Shown: one piece after another, positions 15,682 to 27,500 of the stretch
How positions within the stretch are numbered: position 1 is the stretch's first letter
Layout: each line of letters begins with the position of its first letter
Assembly (NCBI GenBank): GCA_964585635.1
Contig: CAZPEV010000011.1
Location: 1-34,907, forward strand
Direction: 5' to 3'
From: CAZPEV01 sp964585635
GTDB taxonomy: Bacteria > Zixibacteria > MSB-5A5 > GN15 > JAAZOE01
Length of the DNA: 34,907 nucleotides
Notes under the pieces: generated by a model
Database searches by the model: none
The model's input: only the letters and a program-made list of their open reading frames with translations
What the model was told of the DNA's origin: nothing
Made by a program: the position numbers and the translations under genes

Positions 15682-17277
15682 TCAGAGTCCACGGGGGGCG
15701 CCATCACCACGATAAACAACCTTGCCATCGAAAATGGTCGCCGATATGCCTGCCTTATATATCGTGGATTTGGGCACGGAATAAATGTCATCATTCAAGA
15801 TGACCAGGTCGGCCTGATACCCGGGGACGATTTTCCCGGAAAACGACTCCCGCCCGGAGGCATAAGCCGGGCCGAGGGTAAAACCGGCCACCGCATCCGC
15901 AACGCTCAGGCATTCCTCAGGATAGAAACGCCCACCGCGCTCCCCGCATCCGGTCCGATTGACTGCGGCATGGATTCCGGCCAGTGGATCAAGCGGCTCA
16001 ATCGGGCAGTCGGAGCCAAAAGCCAGCGGAATACCCCGCTCCAGCAGCGTCTTGAAAATGAAGGCATTCCTTCCCCGTGCCCCCCAATAGGTCGCCACCA
16101 GCACGCGATCGGACGGACAATGGCTTGGTTGCATCGAGGCGATGACTCCGGCCTTTTTCAGACGCGCGACATCCTGTCGCGAAATCAACTGCAAGTGCTC
16201 GATGCGATGACGAAGCGGAAGATCGCTACCCGCCCTCTCATAGGCGGTTATCACGCCCCCCACCGCCCGATCGCCGATGGCGTGGACGGCGCAGGCCAGA
16301 CGATGTCGGGAAGCCTGCCCGATATACGCCATCATATCCTTTGGGGACGTGATTTCGACTCCGAGGCCACCCCGGCCCCCTAGATACGGTTTACGCATCA
16401 ACGCCGTCTGCGCCCCCAGCGACCCATCGGCAAAGATTTTAACGCCTCCAACTTGCAGCGTCCGGTCGCCATAACCGGAGATAACGCGCTTGGCAATCAG
16501 ATCATCGAGCTTGCTCACGGGAAAGTAATAATGCACGCGGAACCCGAGCTTTCTTTGCGATTGCATGAGCCTGAAAAATTCCCACGCCTCGGGACCATCC
16601 ATGGAATGAAAGCCGGTCACGCCTCGACTGTAGGCGATGCGAGTCGCTTCCCGCCAGGCTTTCATGATCCGCTGAGAATCGGGGCGGCTGATCAGCTTGA
16701 TTACCGGGAAATATCCCGGGATTTCGCGAAGCATGCCGGTCGGCTCTCCGCTGACCGGATCGCGATCGATCCTGCCCCCCGCCGGATCAGGCGTGGTGCG
16801 TTTAATACCAGCCAGCTCCAGCGCTTTGGAATTGACCCAAAGGATATGTTGATCCTTGCTGAACAACGCCGCGGGGCGACCGCCGGTCACCTGATCCAAT
16901 TCGGCGGCCGTCGGTAGATGATACGGGCGCCATCGGTCGGCCGACCAGCCGTCGCCGAAAACCCAAGCATTCGTTCCGAGACCGCGGGCGAAAACGCCGA
17001 CCTTTGTCAATGCCTTGGAAAAATCGACAATACCGTCGAGATGCACCGCGCCGAGTGAGATCGCCCAGAAATATAAATGGGTGTGGCTGTCTACCAGACC
17101 GGGAATAACCGCTCGGCCTTCCAGGTTCACGGGGCGATGGTGGGGAAATTGCCTCGTCATGTTCGCGGGATCGTGCCCCACGGCCACGATGTTGTTGCCC
17201 GATAGAACCACCACCGATGGCCGTTTCCGCAAGGGAGCCTGCGGGTAAATCCTTCCATTATACAGTATGACGTTCAC
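15682..17277 (-). CDS. YtcJ-type metal-dependent amidohydrolase
   Basis: A 531-residue COG1574 amidohydrolase. A longer frame begins at 17361, but the GTG at 17277 has a near-perfect AAAGGAGG eight bases upstream and the family starts at this point (VNVILYNGRIYPQ), so I place the start there; it overlaps selB by 20 bases. Metal and active-site motifs: SHTH with His65 and His67, HAIGD with His332, RIEHLQ with His361, and SDCPIEP with Asp423. Family members hydrolyse amide or imide bonds of small or exoenzyme-type substrates in cytoplasm; the substrate here is not predictable. No signal peptide remains with this start. Downstream is glnA after 182 bp. Confidence 0.9.
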   Translation of the reverse strand: MNVILYNGRIYPQAPLRKRPSVVVLSGNNIVAVGHDPANMTRQFPHHRPVNLEGRAVIPGLVDSHTHLYFWAISLGAVHLDGIVDFSKALTKVGVFARGLGTNAWVFGDGWSADRWRPYHLPTAAELDQVTGGRPAALFSKDQHILWVNSKALELAGIKRTTPDPAGGRIDRDPVSGEPTGMLREIPGYFPVIKLISRPDSQRIMKAWREATRIAYSRGVTGFHSMDGPEAWEFFRLMQSQRKLGFRVHYYFPVSKLDDLIAKRVISGYGDRTLQVGGVKIFADGSLGAQTALMRKPYLGGRGGLGVEITSPKDMMAYIGQASRHRLACAVHAIGDRAVGGVITAYERAGSDLPLRHRIEHLQLISRQDVARLKKAGVIASMQPSHCPSDRVLVATYWGARGRNAFIFKTLLERGIPLAFGSDCPIEPLDPLAGIHAAVNRTGCGERGGRFYPEECLSVADAVAGFTLGPAYASGRESFSGKIVPGYQADLVILNDDIYSVPKSTIYKAGISATIFDGKVVYRGDGAPRGL

Positions 17278-19156
17278 CGAAACGGCCTCCTTTGACACGA
17301 ACATCACCCTCGCGGCGGGTAATGCCGATCCGATCCAGATGCTCCAGCACCGGCAGGGCATACTTGCGGCTGCTGCCGAACCGATCGCGATACTCGGCCA
17401 CCGTCACCTGGCCGTCCCGAGTCAGCTTCTCCTCGACGTATTCGACTATCGCGTGCCAGGTCGGGCCGGTCATGACATATTGAGAGCCGATGATCACCAG
17501 ACGGCCGTTATCCCGCAGAAAATTCAGGGTGCGACGACACCCTCGATGACGGGCTTCGAGTTCCTCGAGCGACAGATAATTATGCCCTGCCTGCTCCATT
17601 TCAACAACTATCCGGTCAGCTTCGCGCGTCATGGCGCCGTCAAGCGCCGGGGCAAAATCGGGCAGGTGATAAAACTGCTGCGAACGCTTCAGGCGACCGG
17701 TGTGCTCCAGATATCGCAACGCCGTCTGAAACTGGTCGTCGGGAGAACGGCCGATCTGACGGGCCAACTCATCAGCCTTCAATCCCTTCAAGTATGATTT
17801 CTGGGCGTGGGTTCGGCCCAGCGGACCGGCGATTGATTCCTGCACGGAAGCGATGATCTTGTGAAGGGCTAGGGCGCCCTCAAAACGAATGATCTCACCC
17901 TGATCCTCAAGGCGCGTCACTTCGCGGTCAATCTCCTCAGCCGAAAAATCGACATACGTCAGAAATCCATCGGCCGGGCTGAACAACCGTTTGCCCATTT
18001 CGGTCAGCACGATCTGAGACAGATCGCCGGTGACGCGGGCCTTCAGATACTCCTGCATCCGGGGAAGATCTTTTCTCCGCGGATAAGTATCAAGAATGTC
18101 CAATATCAGGCCGCCGCCGACCGTCACCTGGGGGGTGGGTAGACGAAGGATAAAATTGTCGCGAACAAAGGCGGCCAATGGCAACGCCGTCTTCAGGATT
18201 GCCAGGCCCGACTTTCCGGGAGGAATACCGTCATTATCGAAGGGTCGCATGATGGCGTCGGTCTCCGTCGTACCGAGGATACAGAGCACCCGGCGCCCCT
18301 CCTTCAGGACAAAGCCGGAGTGGGGCAGGTTGGTGACATAGGCCGCAAAGCAGGTCGGCGTTCCCTGGTAACGAAATCCGGTGATGACGTCTCCCCGCTT
18401 GACGCGATCCCGGTCGCCACCGGTCAGGTTGATGGCAGCTCGGTATCCCGGCCCCACCCGGGCCACAGTCCGTTCGTGCGACTGCAACGAGCGAATTCGC
18501 AGGCTCGCCCCCGATGGGAAATGATAGACGTCGGCGTCGGCCGAATATCCCCCGCCGCGACTCGTGCCGGTGATGACGACGCCGATGCCGGTCAAGACGA
18601 ACACCCGATCGATGAACAGCCGGGATTTGCCGATGTCGTCGACCAAACTCACTTTCCCCGCCAGCCCGGTCAACGCTTCCACGACATCGCCGACCCCCTC
18701 GCCGGTCACCGAGGAAACCGGCACGATCGGGGCATCGGCCAAAAACGTTCCGGCCAGGCGCGCCTTGATATCGGCCGCGACGAGCTCGCGCCAATCAGGC
18801 TCCACCAGGTCGATCTTGGTCAACGCCACGAATCCATGACGAATGCCCAAAAGATTGAGGATGTCGACATGCTCCTGCGTCTGGGGCATCCAGCCGTCGT
18901 CGGCCGCCACCACCAGCATGGCGGCGTTGATACCGCCGGCGCCTGCCACCATGTTCCGCACAAACCGTTCATGTCCGGGGACGTCGATTAACCCGATCTC
19001 ATCACCGTTGGGCAGACGAAGCCAGGCGAATCCCAGATCGATTGTCATTCCCCGCGCCTGCTCCTCCGGCAACCGGTCGGGATTGATGCCGGTCAGCGCC
19101 TGCACCAGCAATGATTTGCCATGGTCAATATGCCCGGCCGTGCCGAGGACGAACAT
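17258..19156 (-). CDS. selB: Selenocysteine-specific elongation factor SelB
   Basis: A 632-residue GTPase that delivers Sec-tRNA to UGA codons with a SECIS hairpin. G1 is GTAGHIDHGKS at 5-15, G2 GMTIDLGFA at 36-44, G3 DVPGH at 58-62 and G4 TKID at 113-116. EF-Tu-like beta-barrel domains follow, and the C-terminal third (from about 370) looks like the winged-helix repeats that bind the SECIS mRNA; the end RREGDVRVKGGRFGERHTV fits. It starts four bases after selA, a normal selA-selB operon. It implies that the organism encodes selenoproteins, with selC and selD elsewhere. Confidence 0.97.
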   Translation of the reverse strand: MFVLGTAGHIDHGKSLLVQALTGINPDRLPEEQARGMTIDLGFAWLRLPNGDEIGLIDVPGHERFVRNMVAGAGGINAAMLVVAADDGWMPQTQEHVDILNLLGIRHGFVALTKIDLVEPDWRELVAADIKARLAGTFLADAPIVPVSSVTGEGVGDVVEALTGLAGKVSLVDDIGKSRLFIDRVFVLTGIGVVITGTSRGGGYSADADVYHFPSGASLRIRSLQSHERTVARVGPGYRAAINLTGGDRDRVKRGDVITGFRYQGTPTCFAAYVTNLPHSGFVLKEGRRVLCILGTTETDAIMRPFDNDGIPPGKSGLAILKTALPLAAFVRDNFILRLPTPQVTVGGGLILDILDTYPRRKDLPRMQEYLKARVTGDLSQIVLTEMGKRLFSPADGFLTYVDFSAEEIDREVTRLEDQGEIIRFEGALALHKIIASVQESIAGPLGRTHAQKSYLKGLKADELARQIGRSPDDQFQTALRYLEHTGRLKRSQQFYHLPDFAPALDGAMTREADRIVVEMEQAGHNYLSLEELEARHRGCRRTLNFLRDNGRLVIIGSQYVMTGPTWHAIVEYVEEKLTRDGQVTVAEYRDRFGSSRKYALPVLEHLDRIGITRREGDVRVKGGRFGERHTV

Positions 19157-19160
19157 GGTT

Positions 19161-20543
19161 TTACCTCAGGATTTGATTAATGGCGGCGATGACGACGGTG
19201 TCATCATCGGGGGCAACGGTCCGCAAGTCGAGCAGGAAATCGTCGCTCTCCACCCGCCCGATGATCGGCCGCGACCAGAGACGAAACTTGCGCGACAAGG
19301 CGGTGGCGTTCCCGCCTGATCGCAGCGACAGCGCCAAAGAGGGAATCGTCTGCGACGGCGTCGTACCCCCGCCAAGATATGCCTCGGTGGCGACCAGAAC
19401 CATATCACGACCGGGGCAGGCGGCGACAATCGCCTCTCCCCGCCGCTTCAAATCGCCGACCGGAATGGTGATCATCCGCCAGACCGGTACATCGACGAAT
19501 GGGGTCCCCTTCAAATACGACTGCAAAACCTGGGATGTAATGGCGAAGACCAGCTTGTCGCAGCGAATCGTTCGAAAGAGCGGATTCTTCTTGATGCGGG
19601 CGATCAGATCGCCTCGTCCCACGATCAGGCCGGCCTGGGCGCCGCCCAAAAGCTTATCGCCCGAAAAACAGGTCAGGTCAGCCCCGGCCCTAACCGACTC
19701 CGCCACGGTCGGCTCGCCGGACATGGTCAGTCCGGGTGGAAAAGCGAACAATCCCGATCCCAGATCGTGCGCCAACAGTATCTTGCGCTCCCGGCACAGG
19801 TCGGCCAGTTGTCCCAGCGGCGCTTCCTGAACAAATCCGACCTGCGTGAAATTTGAGCGATGCACTTTGAGAATCATCCGGGTGCGTTCCGTCACCGCTT
19901 GGCGATAATCTTCAATCGTCGTGCGGTTGGTCGTGCCGACCTCGACCAGCCGGACGCCGGATTTGATCATGATGTCCGGAATTCGGAACCCGCCCCCTAT
20001 CTGCACTAGTTCTCCTCGCGAAATGATCACGCCCTGTCGCGGTGCCAGCGTATTGAGCATGATGAATAACGCCGCGGCGTTGTTGTTGACGATCGTCCCA
20101 GCCTCGGTGTCAGCGAGCACGGCCAGGAGATGCTCGACGAAGATACCGCGCGACCCGCGCCGTCCGCCGGCGATCTCATATTCAAGATTGCTGTACCCCG
20201 TGGCGATGGCAACCGCCTGCCACATCATTGCCTCGGACAGCGGCGCCCGTCCAAGATTGGTGTGAATGATTATGCCGGTGGCGTTGATCAGCGGCGACAG
20301 CTTCATCCCCGACAGCCGCTGCAATTCGCGGACGGCCGCCTTTACCAAATCGCCGGTCGTCATCATCGTATCGCCGGCCTGAAAACGCTCCTTATGGGCG
20401 GCAATGACCGCCTGCACAACCTTGATCACCAGCGGGCGGGTCAGCGTTTCGACATAGGTAGCCAACGCCGCGTCGCCGGCTAATATTTCCACGGCCGGAA
20501 AATCGCGCAGATCACGCAGCGATTGTTCGTTCTTATTGGTCAT
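19161..20543 (-). CDS. selA: L-seryl-tRNA(Sec) selenium transferase SelA
   Basis: A 460-residue PLP enzyme converting seryl-tRNA(Sec) to selenocysteyl-tRNA(Sec) with selenophosphate. An open frame extends to 20699, but the first 52 residues there are unlike the family and are antisense-like noise over the neighbouring peptidase gene; ATG at 20543 gives MTNKNEQSLRDLRDFPAVE, the usual start. Conserved: NATGIIIHTNLGRAPL at 87-102, NNNAAALFIMLNTLA at 153-167, and SGDKLLGG at 294-301 with the PLP lysine Lys297. It overlaps the preceding gene by 11 bases. Confidence 0.97.
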   Translation of the reverse strand: MTNKNEQSLRDLRDFPAVEILAGDAALATYVETLTRPLVIKVVQAVIAAHKERFQAGDTMMTTGDLVKAAVRELQRLSGMKLSPLINATGIIIHTNLGRAPLSEAMMWQAVAIATGYSNLEYEIAGGRRGSRGIFVEHLLAVLADTEAGTIVNNNAAALFIMLNTLAPRQGVIISRGELVQIGGGFRIPDIMIKSGVRLVEVGTTNRTTIEDYRQAVTERTRMILKVHRSNFTQVGFVQEAPLGQLADLCRERKILLAHDLGSGLFAFPPGLTMSGEPTVAESVRAGADLTCFSGDKLLGGAQAGLIVGRGDLIARIKKNPLFRTIRCDKLVFAITSQVLQSYLKGTPFVDVPVWRMITIPVGDLKRRGEAIVAACPGRDMVLVATEAYLGGGTTPSQTIPSLALSLRSGGNATALSRKFRLWSRPIIGRVESDDFLLDLRTVAPDDDTVVIAAINQILR

Positions 20544-21456
20544 AGACAACGTCCAGAATGACTCGCCCCACCGACTGCAGCGAGGCCGGTGAACATTTGT
20601 CCGGGGTGTCGGCCTGCGTGTGCCAGTAGGGATAGGTGAAATCAATAATGTCCACGGTGCGAATGCCGGCCGCCAAGAGTGACATGTGATCGTCCACAAC
20701 TTCGGCCCCGACGCTGTCGATAAAGGCTTTCTCTCCCGCGGCGGCGGCCGCCCGCCAGATCAAATCGTTGACCTGCCGGGCGTGCTGTTCCGAGTACCCC
20801 TCGCGATATATGTGCAAATCCCGATCGCCGACCATATCGATAAGAATGCCAAACGCGTAGGCGGTGCGGTTGTGCGACGCAAAATAAGCCGATCCGAGCA
20901 GGTACTGATCCAAGCGGCCGGATGGACCGTAATCCTCGCCATCGAAGAGGACGACGTCGACGCCGATCGAAGGCGGCGAGACCGACATCAGCTCAATCAA
21001 GTGCAGCGCGACCGCCGTTCCGGAGGCGCCATCATTCGCTCCCGGAAGCGGCTGCCGAGCCCGAAGCGAATCAGCATCACGCTCCGCCCGAGGCCGCGAA
21101 TCGTAATGGGCACAGATCAGCACGCGTTTTCCCCGATCAGGATTGATGCGCGCGATCCAATTGACCATGGCCACGGTGTCACCGTTCAGATAATCATAAT
21201 ACTCAAATGGCTGTTTCTCATATGACACTCGCAATGAATCAAGATAGACTGCCAAAAACGATTGAAAAGTCCGCCATCCCGCCGATCCCGTATTGCGCGG
21301 GCCGAACCCGACCTGCCGAGTAAGAAGGTCAAAAGCCCGTTGGCCGTCGCAGGCCGGCGGCACTGGCCGGGCGCAGGACACGGCCAGCGCGCCGCAGAGG
21401 AATGCCGCCGCGGTCGCCGCTATAAGTCTTGCCTGTCGGGGATTCTGGATGACCAT
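20533..21456 (-). CDS. M28-fold lipoprotein, probable glutaminyl-peptide cyclotransferase
   Basis: A 307-residue exported protein. Residues 1-27 form a signal sequence ending AVSC, so Cys28 is probably lipidated; the lipobox is slightly unusual with Ala at -3. The zinc-peptidase fold is clear: AHYDS with His117, GANDGASG with Asp142, FDGED with Glu174/Asp175, IDMVGD with Asp207 and YWHT with His279. The C-terminal block VVDDHMSLLAAGIRTVDIID followed by YPYWHTQADTPDK resembles glutaminyl cyclases, which make N-terminal pyroglutamate, more than aminopeptidases, where DDH-x-P/L and WHT-x-D are typical. The aminopeptidase alternative remains. It lies 45 bp after sprA. Confidence 0.75.
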   Translation of the reverse strand: MVIQNPRQARLIAATAAAFLCGALAVSCARPVPPACDGQRAFDLLTRQVGFGPRNTGSAGWRTFQSFLAVYLDSLRVSYEKQPFEYYDYLNGDTVAMVNWIARINPDRGKRVLICAHYDSRPRAERDADSLRARQPLPGANDGASGTAVALHLIELMSVSPPSIGVDVVLFDGEDYGPSGRLDQYLLGSAYFASHNRTAYAFGILIDMVGDRDLHIYREGYSEQHARQVNDLIWRAAAAAGEKAFIDSVGAEVVDDHMSLLAAGIRTVDIIDFTYPYWHTQADTPDKCSPASLQSVGRVILDVVYDQ

Positions 21457-21501
21457 GGTGCCAAAATAGACGAGGGCGCATGAATGTCAAACGATTTTTG
21501 T

Positions 21502-24500
21502 CTAGAAGCGCATCTCGACCCACAAGCTCAGCTCGCGGCTGTGAGATTTTCGGCGGCCGGACACATCGTTGTTGTCCTGCCAGCGGGCCGTCAACCCGCC
21601 CTTGACGGTCTGGGAGAAGCTGTACGACGCGCTGGGCTGGATGGTCAGGTTGGTCTTCTCCGAGGTGAGCTGGAGGCGATAATTGCTCTGCGGAGTGGCC
21701 GACTCATCACGATTGACACGGTACGAGGCGTTGACCGAAAAGGACATGGTCGATTCGAACTTGATTCTCCCGAAGATCGGCAATTTGATGCCGGACGGGC
21801 TGCGGAAATTGTATGACCCGTCGCACGAATACCCCTTAGTCGTGCTACGCACCATGCTGGAAAGGCTCCCCGAGGATTCATTGTAGCGAGTGCTGGTCGA
21901 CGTGCCGGTCTCAAATCGGGCGGAGGTTCTAAGCGACTTGGAGATGTTCCACGTGATCGAGATCAGCGGTGAAAATTGGGACCTCTGCCGCTGCTCGGAT
22001 TTGTACGGTACACCGGAACGTTTGGTGTATTCCGTCAGGCGTGAGTAGTTGGAACTGGGAGATAAGGAATTGAACATCTTGCCGATGAACCAGAGCCCCT
22101 TGATGGAACGAAGGTTAAAGGTCAGATCCGGCCAGGTCTCGCTGACATTCTCGGTCGTCTTCGATTCATACGATTTGCGCACATTGCGGTCATAGCCGAC
22201 GTCGACGCTGATTCCGGAGAAGAGCGATACCCCAGAACGTCCCGACACCCCCTGCGTGGTCGATCGCGCCTGGCGCAGGTTGCCGGCGGCAGTCTCCACC
22301 GGCTCGACTCCGGGATCATTGGTGAGCCCGAAACGGAAAGCTGAGGTCGCCTTCTTGGTCAACGACGGATACATGACGCTTTCGCTCGTGCTCAGCTTGA
22401 CCGACACCGGCTTGATGGCATCGGTGACATAGCGTATGCCCCGCAGCGGCGTGCCGACCATGGTCCCCATCGTCGATCGCGGTTTGGGTTTCTTGCCCTG
22501 CCGGGTAGTGGCCGCTTTGGCCGGTTTGTTGGTGCCGATAAGGGCCTGGTGTTTGAATTGGAAATTGAAATTGGTGCTGGTGCGAAGATTAACGTTGTGA
22601 GCCGTCAGGGAATCCGTCGTTATCCGGGAATCGTCGGAGTAATTGGCGGAATAGTCGACCGCGTGCGTCAGAAACTTAAACAGGTTGGGGGAATAGGCGG
22701 CCCGGAAACCCTGACTGTACCGCAGTTCCTTACCGGTTCGGAACTTCTTGGGATTGATGGTTAGATTGACCGTCTGCGGATCTTTCATGTCGCGGGTGGT
22801 TTGGGCCGAATAACTGCCGGAGAGATTTTCAAAAATTTTGAACCCCATATCCATCGTTCCGTTGAATTCCCGCTTGGTCGATTGCGGATTGCTGCCGGTC
22901 TGATTCATCGATTGCGAATAGGAACCGGTCAGAGTCCCCGCAAAATCGAGCTTGGTGGGATAGAGGTAAACTCGCGTTTCGGGCAGCCCAAAGGGAATTT
23001 TCAGCGGCTTGGCCCAGGCCAGAGGGCGGACCGACGGCGGCTTTCTCATGGTCAGCGTGTAATTGGCGTTGGCCGTGTATTGCTCCCGGTAGAACATCGG
23101 TTGGGTCGGAGCATATCCTCCCGTGGCATTATAACTGAATCGGGTATTAAGCCGGTTGAGAATCAGAGAGAAAAGGGGATTCTTGTAGTTGGCCTGGATC
23201 TTTTCGCTGACGGTCATCCCCTTGGAAATTGTCAGGCTGGCCTCGTTCTTCTTCAACTCCTCAGGCACCGTGATGTCGGAGTTGGAGCGCAACAGCGGTT
23301 GCTGCACATTCTCCGACCAGTTGACCGACACCGGCAGCGACAACTGCAGCGACCGAGGGAAGAACTTGTCCACCCTGACAGATCCCGAAAACGAATAACT
23401 GGTCTTGACCTGACCCGAACCGAGGTTGTTGGTCGCCCCTCCCCGGGTGGAAGCCGAGACCCCGCGATAGTAGGCATCCTGAGTGGAATAACCGAAACTA
23501 TAATTAATTAAATCAGACATATTGCCGCTAACGCCGACGGTGGCGGCCATGCCAACGTCGTCGCGCACGTCGGTCAGCCGCAGCTCGTCAACCCAGACCT
23601 GACCGCTCGCGGTCTTGGCGGTGTCGAGGTTGACCACACCCATGGCGAAATATTGTATCCTGGTCAGTGTCGGGTCCTGGCCTCCGGGCTTTATCCGGAC
23701 GAGATAATGATCGGATTTGTCGAGCAGGGTCTGCCCGGTATATCCTTTGGTGAGCGTATCCAGCAGCTTGGCCTTGAGGCCGGTGATCTCGTTGAAATCG
23801 ATCAGGACGTTGTTGCCGGTTGCCCAGCCCGGTTGCAGAATGGTGCGGAATTCATAGTACGCATACTTGTCGGTGCCCACGCGGAAAAAGAACATGACCG
23901 AATCATTCGCGGCGGCCGGGTCGCCGTGGACGTACGCCTCGAGCTTGCCGTACCCCATATAATTGCCGGCCCGATACATCTTGCGTATGGCCAGGCCGGT
24001 ATCCGCCGCCAGCACCAGCCCGGAGTCCGGGGAATTGACCAGCATCCGCGCGTTCAAGTCCTTGTAGGTCAGCAGAAGCGATTGTTCCTTTTCCACCAAG
24101 TCCCGCGTCGGATCGTAGTATCCCTGGACGCCCGGGGGCGGACGATACAACGTGTCAACGGCATTATCAATCACCGCCACATCGAACGCCGCCGCTCCGC
24201 TACGAAGTGAGTCGGCGACGTACATCGAGTCAGCCCAAGTCGTCGACACGAGATCAACCGCCGCGATCTCGACCATGACGGACCGATTGAGATATTCCGT
24301 GGAAGCCGAATCGAACCAGATGCGGGCGAAGCGGAGCTCATTCCAGGAGGGATTTCCGACCACGGTGTCAAGCGCCGCTGGGTCGCGCAACGGAATGCGG
24401 ATGGTCTTCCAATTATCTTTATTCCTGGTCCCGGGGACATAAAATTGGCTCGAATCCGACAAGTCGACCCGGTACGAATAATATAGATTGGCTCTATCCA

Positions 24501-27500
24501 GACCGTCAAAGTCCGGATCTTCGGTGGCGGCGCCGCTGATCAGGGGGTCGCTCTTTGCCCCTTGGGTGCTGTTTCGCTCGGTGCCGTTGATGCGCCACTT
24601 ATCGTCAATATTAAAATCGTCGCTGTTGGGATCCAAGTTGTTGGGGCCATAGCCGAATTCGCCCGGGTTGCCCTGATCAAACACCCCGTCCAGGCCGGTG
24701 TCTTCCTCATCGTCAAGCACCCCGTTGCCGTTTTTGTCCTCCGTATCGAGGCTGCCGTTGCCGTCAATATCCTCTGAGATTCGACCCAGATCAATATGCA
24801 TAATGCCGGCGTCGCCGCGCAGACGGAACTCCAAGAGCTGGGCGTCCTCGAGAGTAATGGCCACGGAGGGGGAAATATTGCGCATGAAACCGTTCCAGGA
24901 TTTCTCCGGGTCGATCGGCCGGTAAACGAAAGAATCACCGGGGACGTCAGGAATTCGCTTGACCGTATCCGGGCGAAACTCGACGATCAGGACCTGCGCC
25001 ATGTTGGTGCCGCCCTCCGTTCGATTCCATATTTCCTCGTACGAATAGGCTTCGTTGGGATTGTACCAGCAGAACCGGCCCCGGGCCGAGAGGGAATCGA
25101 CAACCCCCACCGGTTTAGATGACAACCGCCACTTGTCCCGCGTGACGCCCAGGGAGAAGCTGTTCTCGGATCCCTCGAAATCATCAATATACACGATCCC
25201 GTCGACATTCGGATTGGGACGCGACTGGGCGACCTCCCCGGTCAACGCCATGTATGATTCCGCCTGCGATGAGATAAAGGGCAGGGCGTTCGTCAGAGTC
25301 GTTAATAGATTGGCCTTGAAACGGTAGTTAAAGTCAGCGTCCCAGACCGTGATGTTAGAGGTTTCCTCCCCCACCTTCGGCCGGCGGTTGGTCGACTTGT
25401 CCGACTTGTACAAGATGGTTGTGCCCACTTTGAAATCGCTGCTGGGCGCGTATTCCAGCCGCGTTCCCAGAAGCGTCTTCTTCGACAGAGAGAAGAATGG
25501 CGCCGTCTCAAACATCACTGAGAGATTGGAATTAATGTCGGTGTAGGCCTCATCCAACAGAGTCAGGCGGCCGAAATCATAGTTGATGTCGTACTGCGTC
25601 CCCTTGGTCAGCCGTTGCCCGTTATAGGTGACCACCTCCGACCCTTCGATAATGTTGGAGGAATTCAGATTGATGGTCGCGGATCCCTTCTCCCGAGTCG
25701 TGATCGCAAGGTAATACTTCGAAGCCAGACCGACCGTGGTACTGGTTTGGGTGTACAGCTCCGGAACCGGTTCACCGAGCAACACCATCGAATCGGTGTA
25801 GAACTTGGGATTGCGACTCACCGCCGCCGTATCCTCCACCCTCACCATGGAATCCCCCTTGACATCATAGGCCAGCCAGGTATCAAACGGGTGACGGTCG
25901 CGAAAATACAGCAGTCCGTAGGAACGGTCTATGAACCCGACGTTTTTGTCAATCTTGCCGTCAGGCACTCGGGTATTGCTCTCGTTGTACATATCCAGAC
26001 CGAGAATCTGAAGGTATTTGACCCCGCCCTGGTGGTCGAGGTCATCCGGGTTGACCTGTTGATTGCTGCTCAGAGGGATGCCGCGATAGATATTGACCTC
26101 AAGGTTTTCCAGGTCAATGTCGTTGCCGCCCAGCCAGTAGACGTTCTTCCACTCATACTCCCAGACGTGGTGATTCGGCCGGAAATAGTTGCTGGGTTTG
26201 ATCAGCTTAAGGCGCAGGGTATCGGAGATTCCCGTCGTGGCGATATTCCCGATCGTGTCGATCTTGCCGGTCGCCGCGCGGTACACCTCCAGGTAGATAC
26301 CCAAAACGTCGTCTTCCCCAAGTACCGGCTGCAGGAACTGAATATAGAGCTGCTTTTTCTGGACATAATAATCCTCGTCCGGAAGCCGCTCGAAATTCCC
26401 GACAACCGTATATTCCCCGGTCGGATCGCCACCAGCAATATCGGTCGGATCGACGTAGCATATCCCCACCGGCCGACTTGCCCGCAGCGAAGTTTGCGCC
26501 GGCATGTCGTCGACATACGCAATTGCGTTGACGATGGTATCGCCGGGCGCAAAATCATATTTGGGAGGCTCCGGGAGCGTATCCGCGCGCGCCCGATACA
26601 ACGGCAGGCGTCCCAAGTCATATATCGTCCGCTTCCTGTACTCGACTTCCCTGACAACCCGCGTGGCCGCGCTGGATTCGCCGGCGGAAATCTCCACCGT
26701 CTCGGTCGACCCTTTTTCCTGCGAGGCGATCGCGGTCACCGACACGTCGGCGACCTGGGCTGAGGCCTTAAGTCCGAATAATCCCTGTACGCTCGTGGAA
26801 TATTGCAGGAACCGGGTGGACGGAAGATTTAGGGTGGTATTGCCCGCCTCCACGGTCTGCAAGACGTCATCCTCGGCCCCCTTGTAGCGAAGTATCAGGC
26901 GGTTGGCCAAAGGCATGTCGTTGCGCGAATCCTGGCTTACCGATACCGTAATCTTGGATCCAATCGTGCCGGTGATGTCAAAACGATAGACTTGCTCCAT
27001 ATTCAGCGAAGGAAATTTCGACTGTCGTCCAAATCCGGTCTGCTGCTTGTCGGTCCAGCTGGAACGGCCGGAAAAGGTAATCTTCCGAAATCCGGATACC
27101 TTCAGGCCGGCCCCGCCCTCTCCGAAAATTGATTCGAACATCCGCGAACGAATCGGGATGGTGATATTCAAGAGACCGCCCGCCTTGTTTTGCTGCTCCT
27201 TGCCCAGCGATCTTTTGCTTATGGAAAGGGCATCCTCTCTCAAGGCCATCTCGATTCGCCGCTCTCGAAAATCTTCCACGCCGCTGGTTACCGGGATCAA
27301 CTTGATGTCGTTGGTCACCAGCTTGGTGTAGGTGATGGTGCTGTCCCCCTTGGGATAGGCATATTCAAATTCCCGAGGCAGAATCGACCCCGTCAGCGGG
27401 GGATAGGTCCCCGGTGAGATACTGACCATAAACCGTCGATCAAAGCCGGGAAAAGGAGATAGGAAGGTCGTGGGATAATCGAGCGTGGTCAAAAACTGCG

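Noticed and set aside
25615..26763. A 382-codon plus-strand frame opposite sprA.
   Set aside because: Antisense shadow of SprA; no ribosome-binding site or domain.
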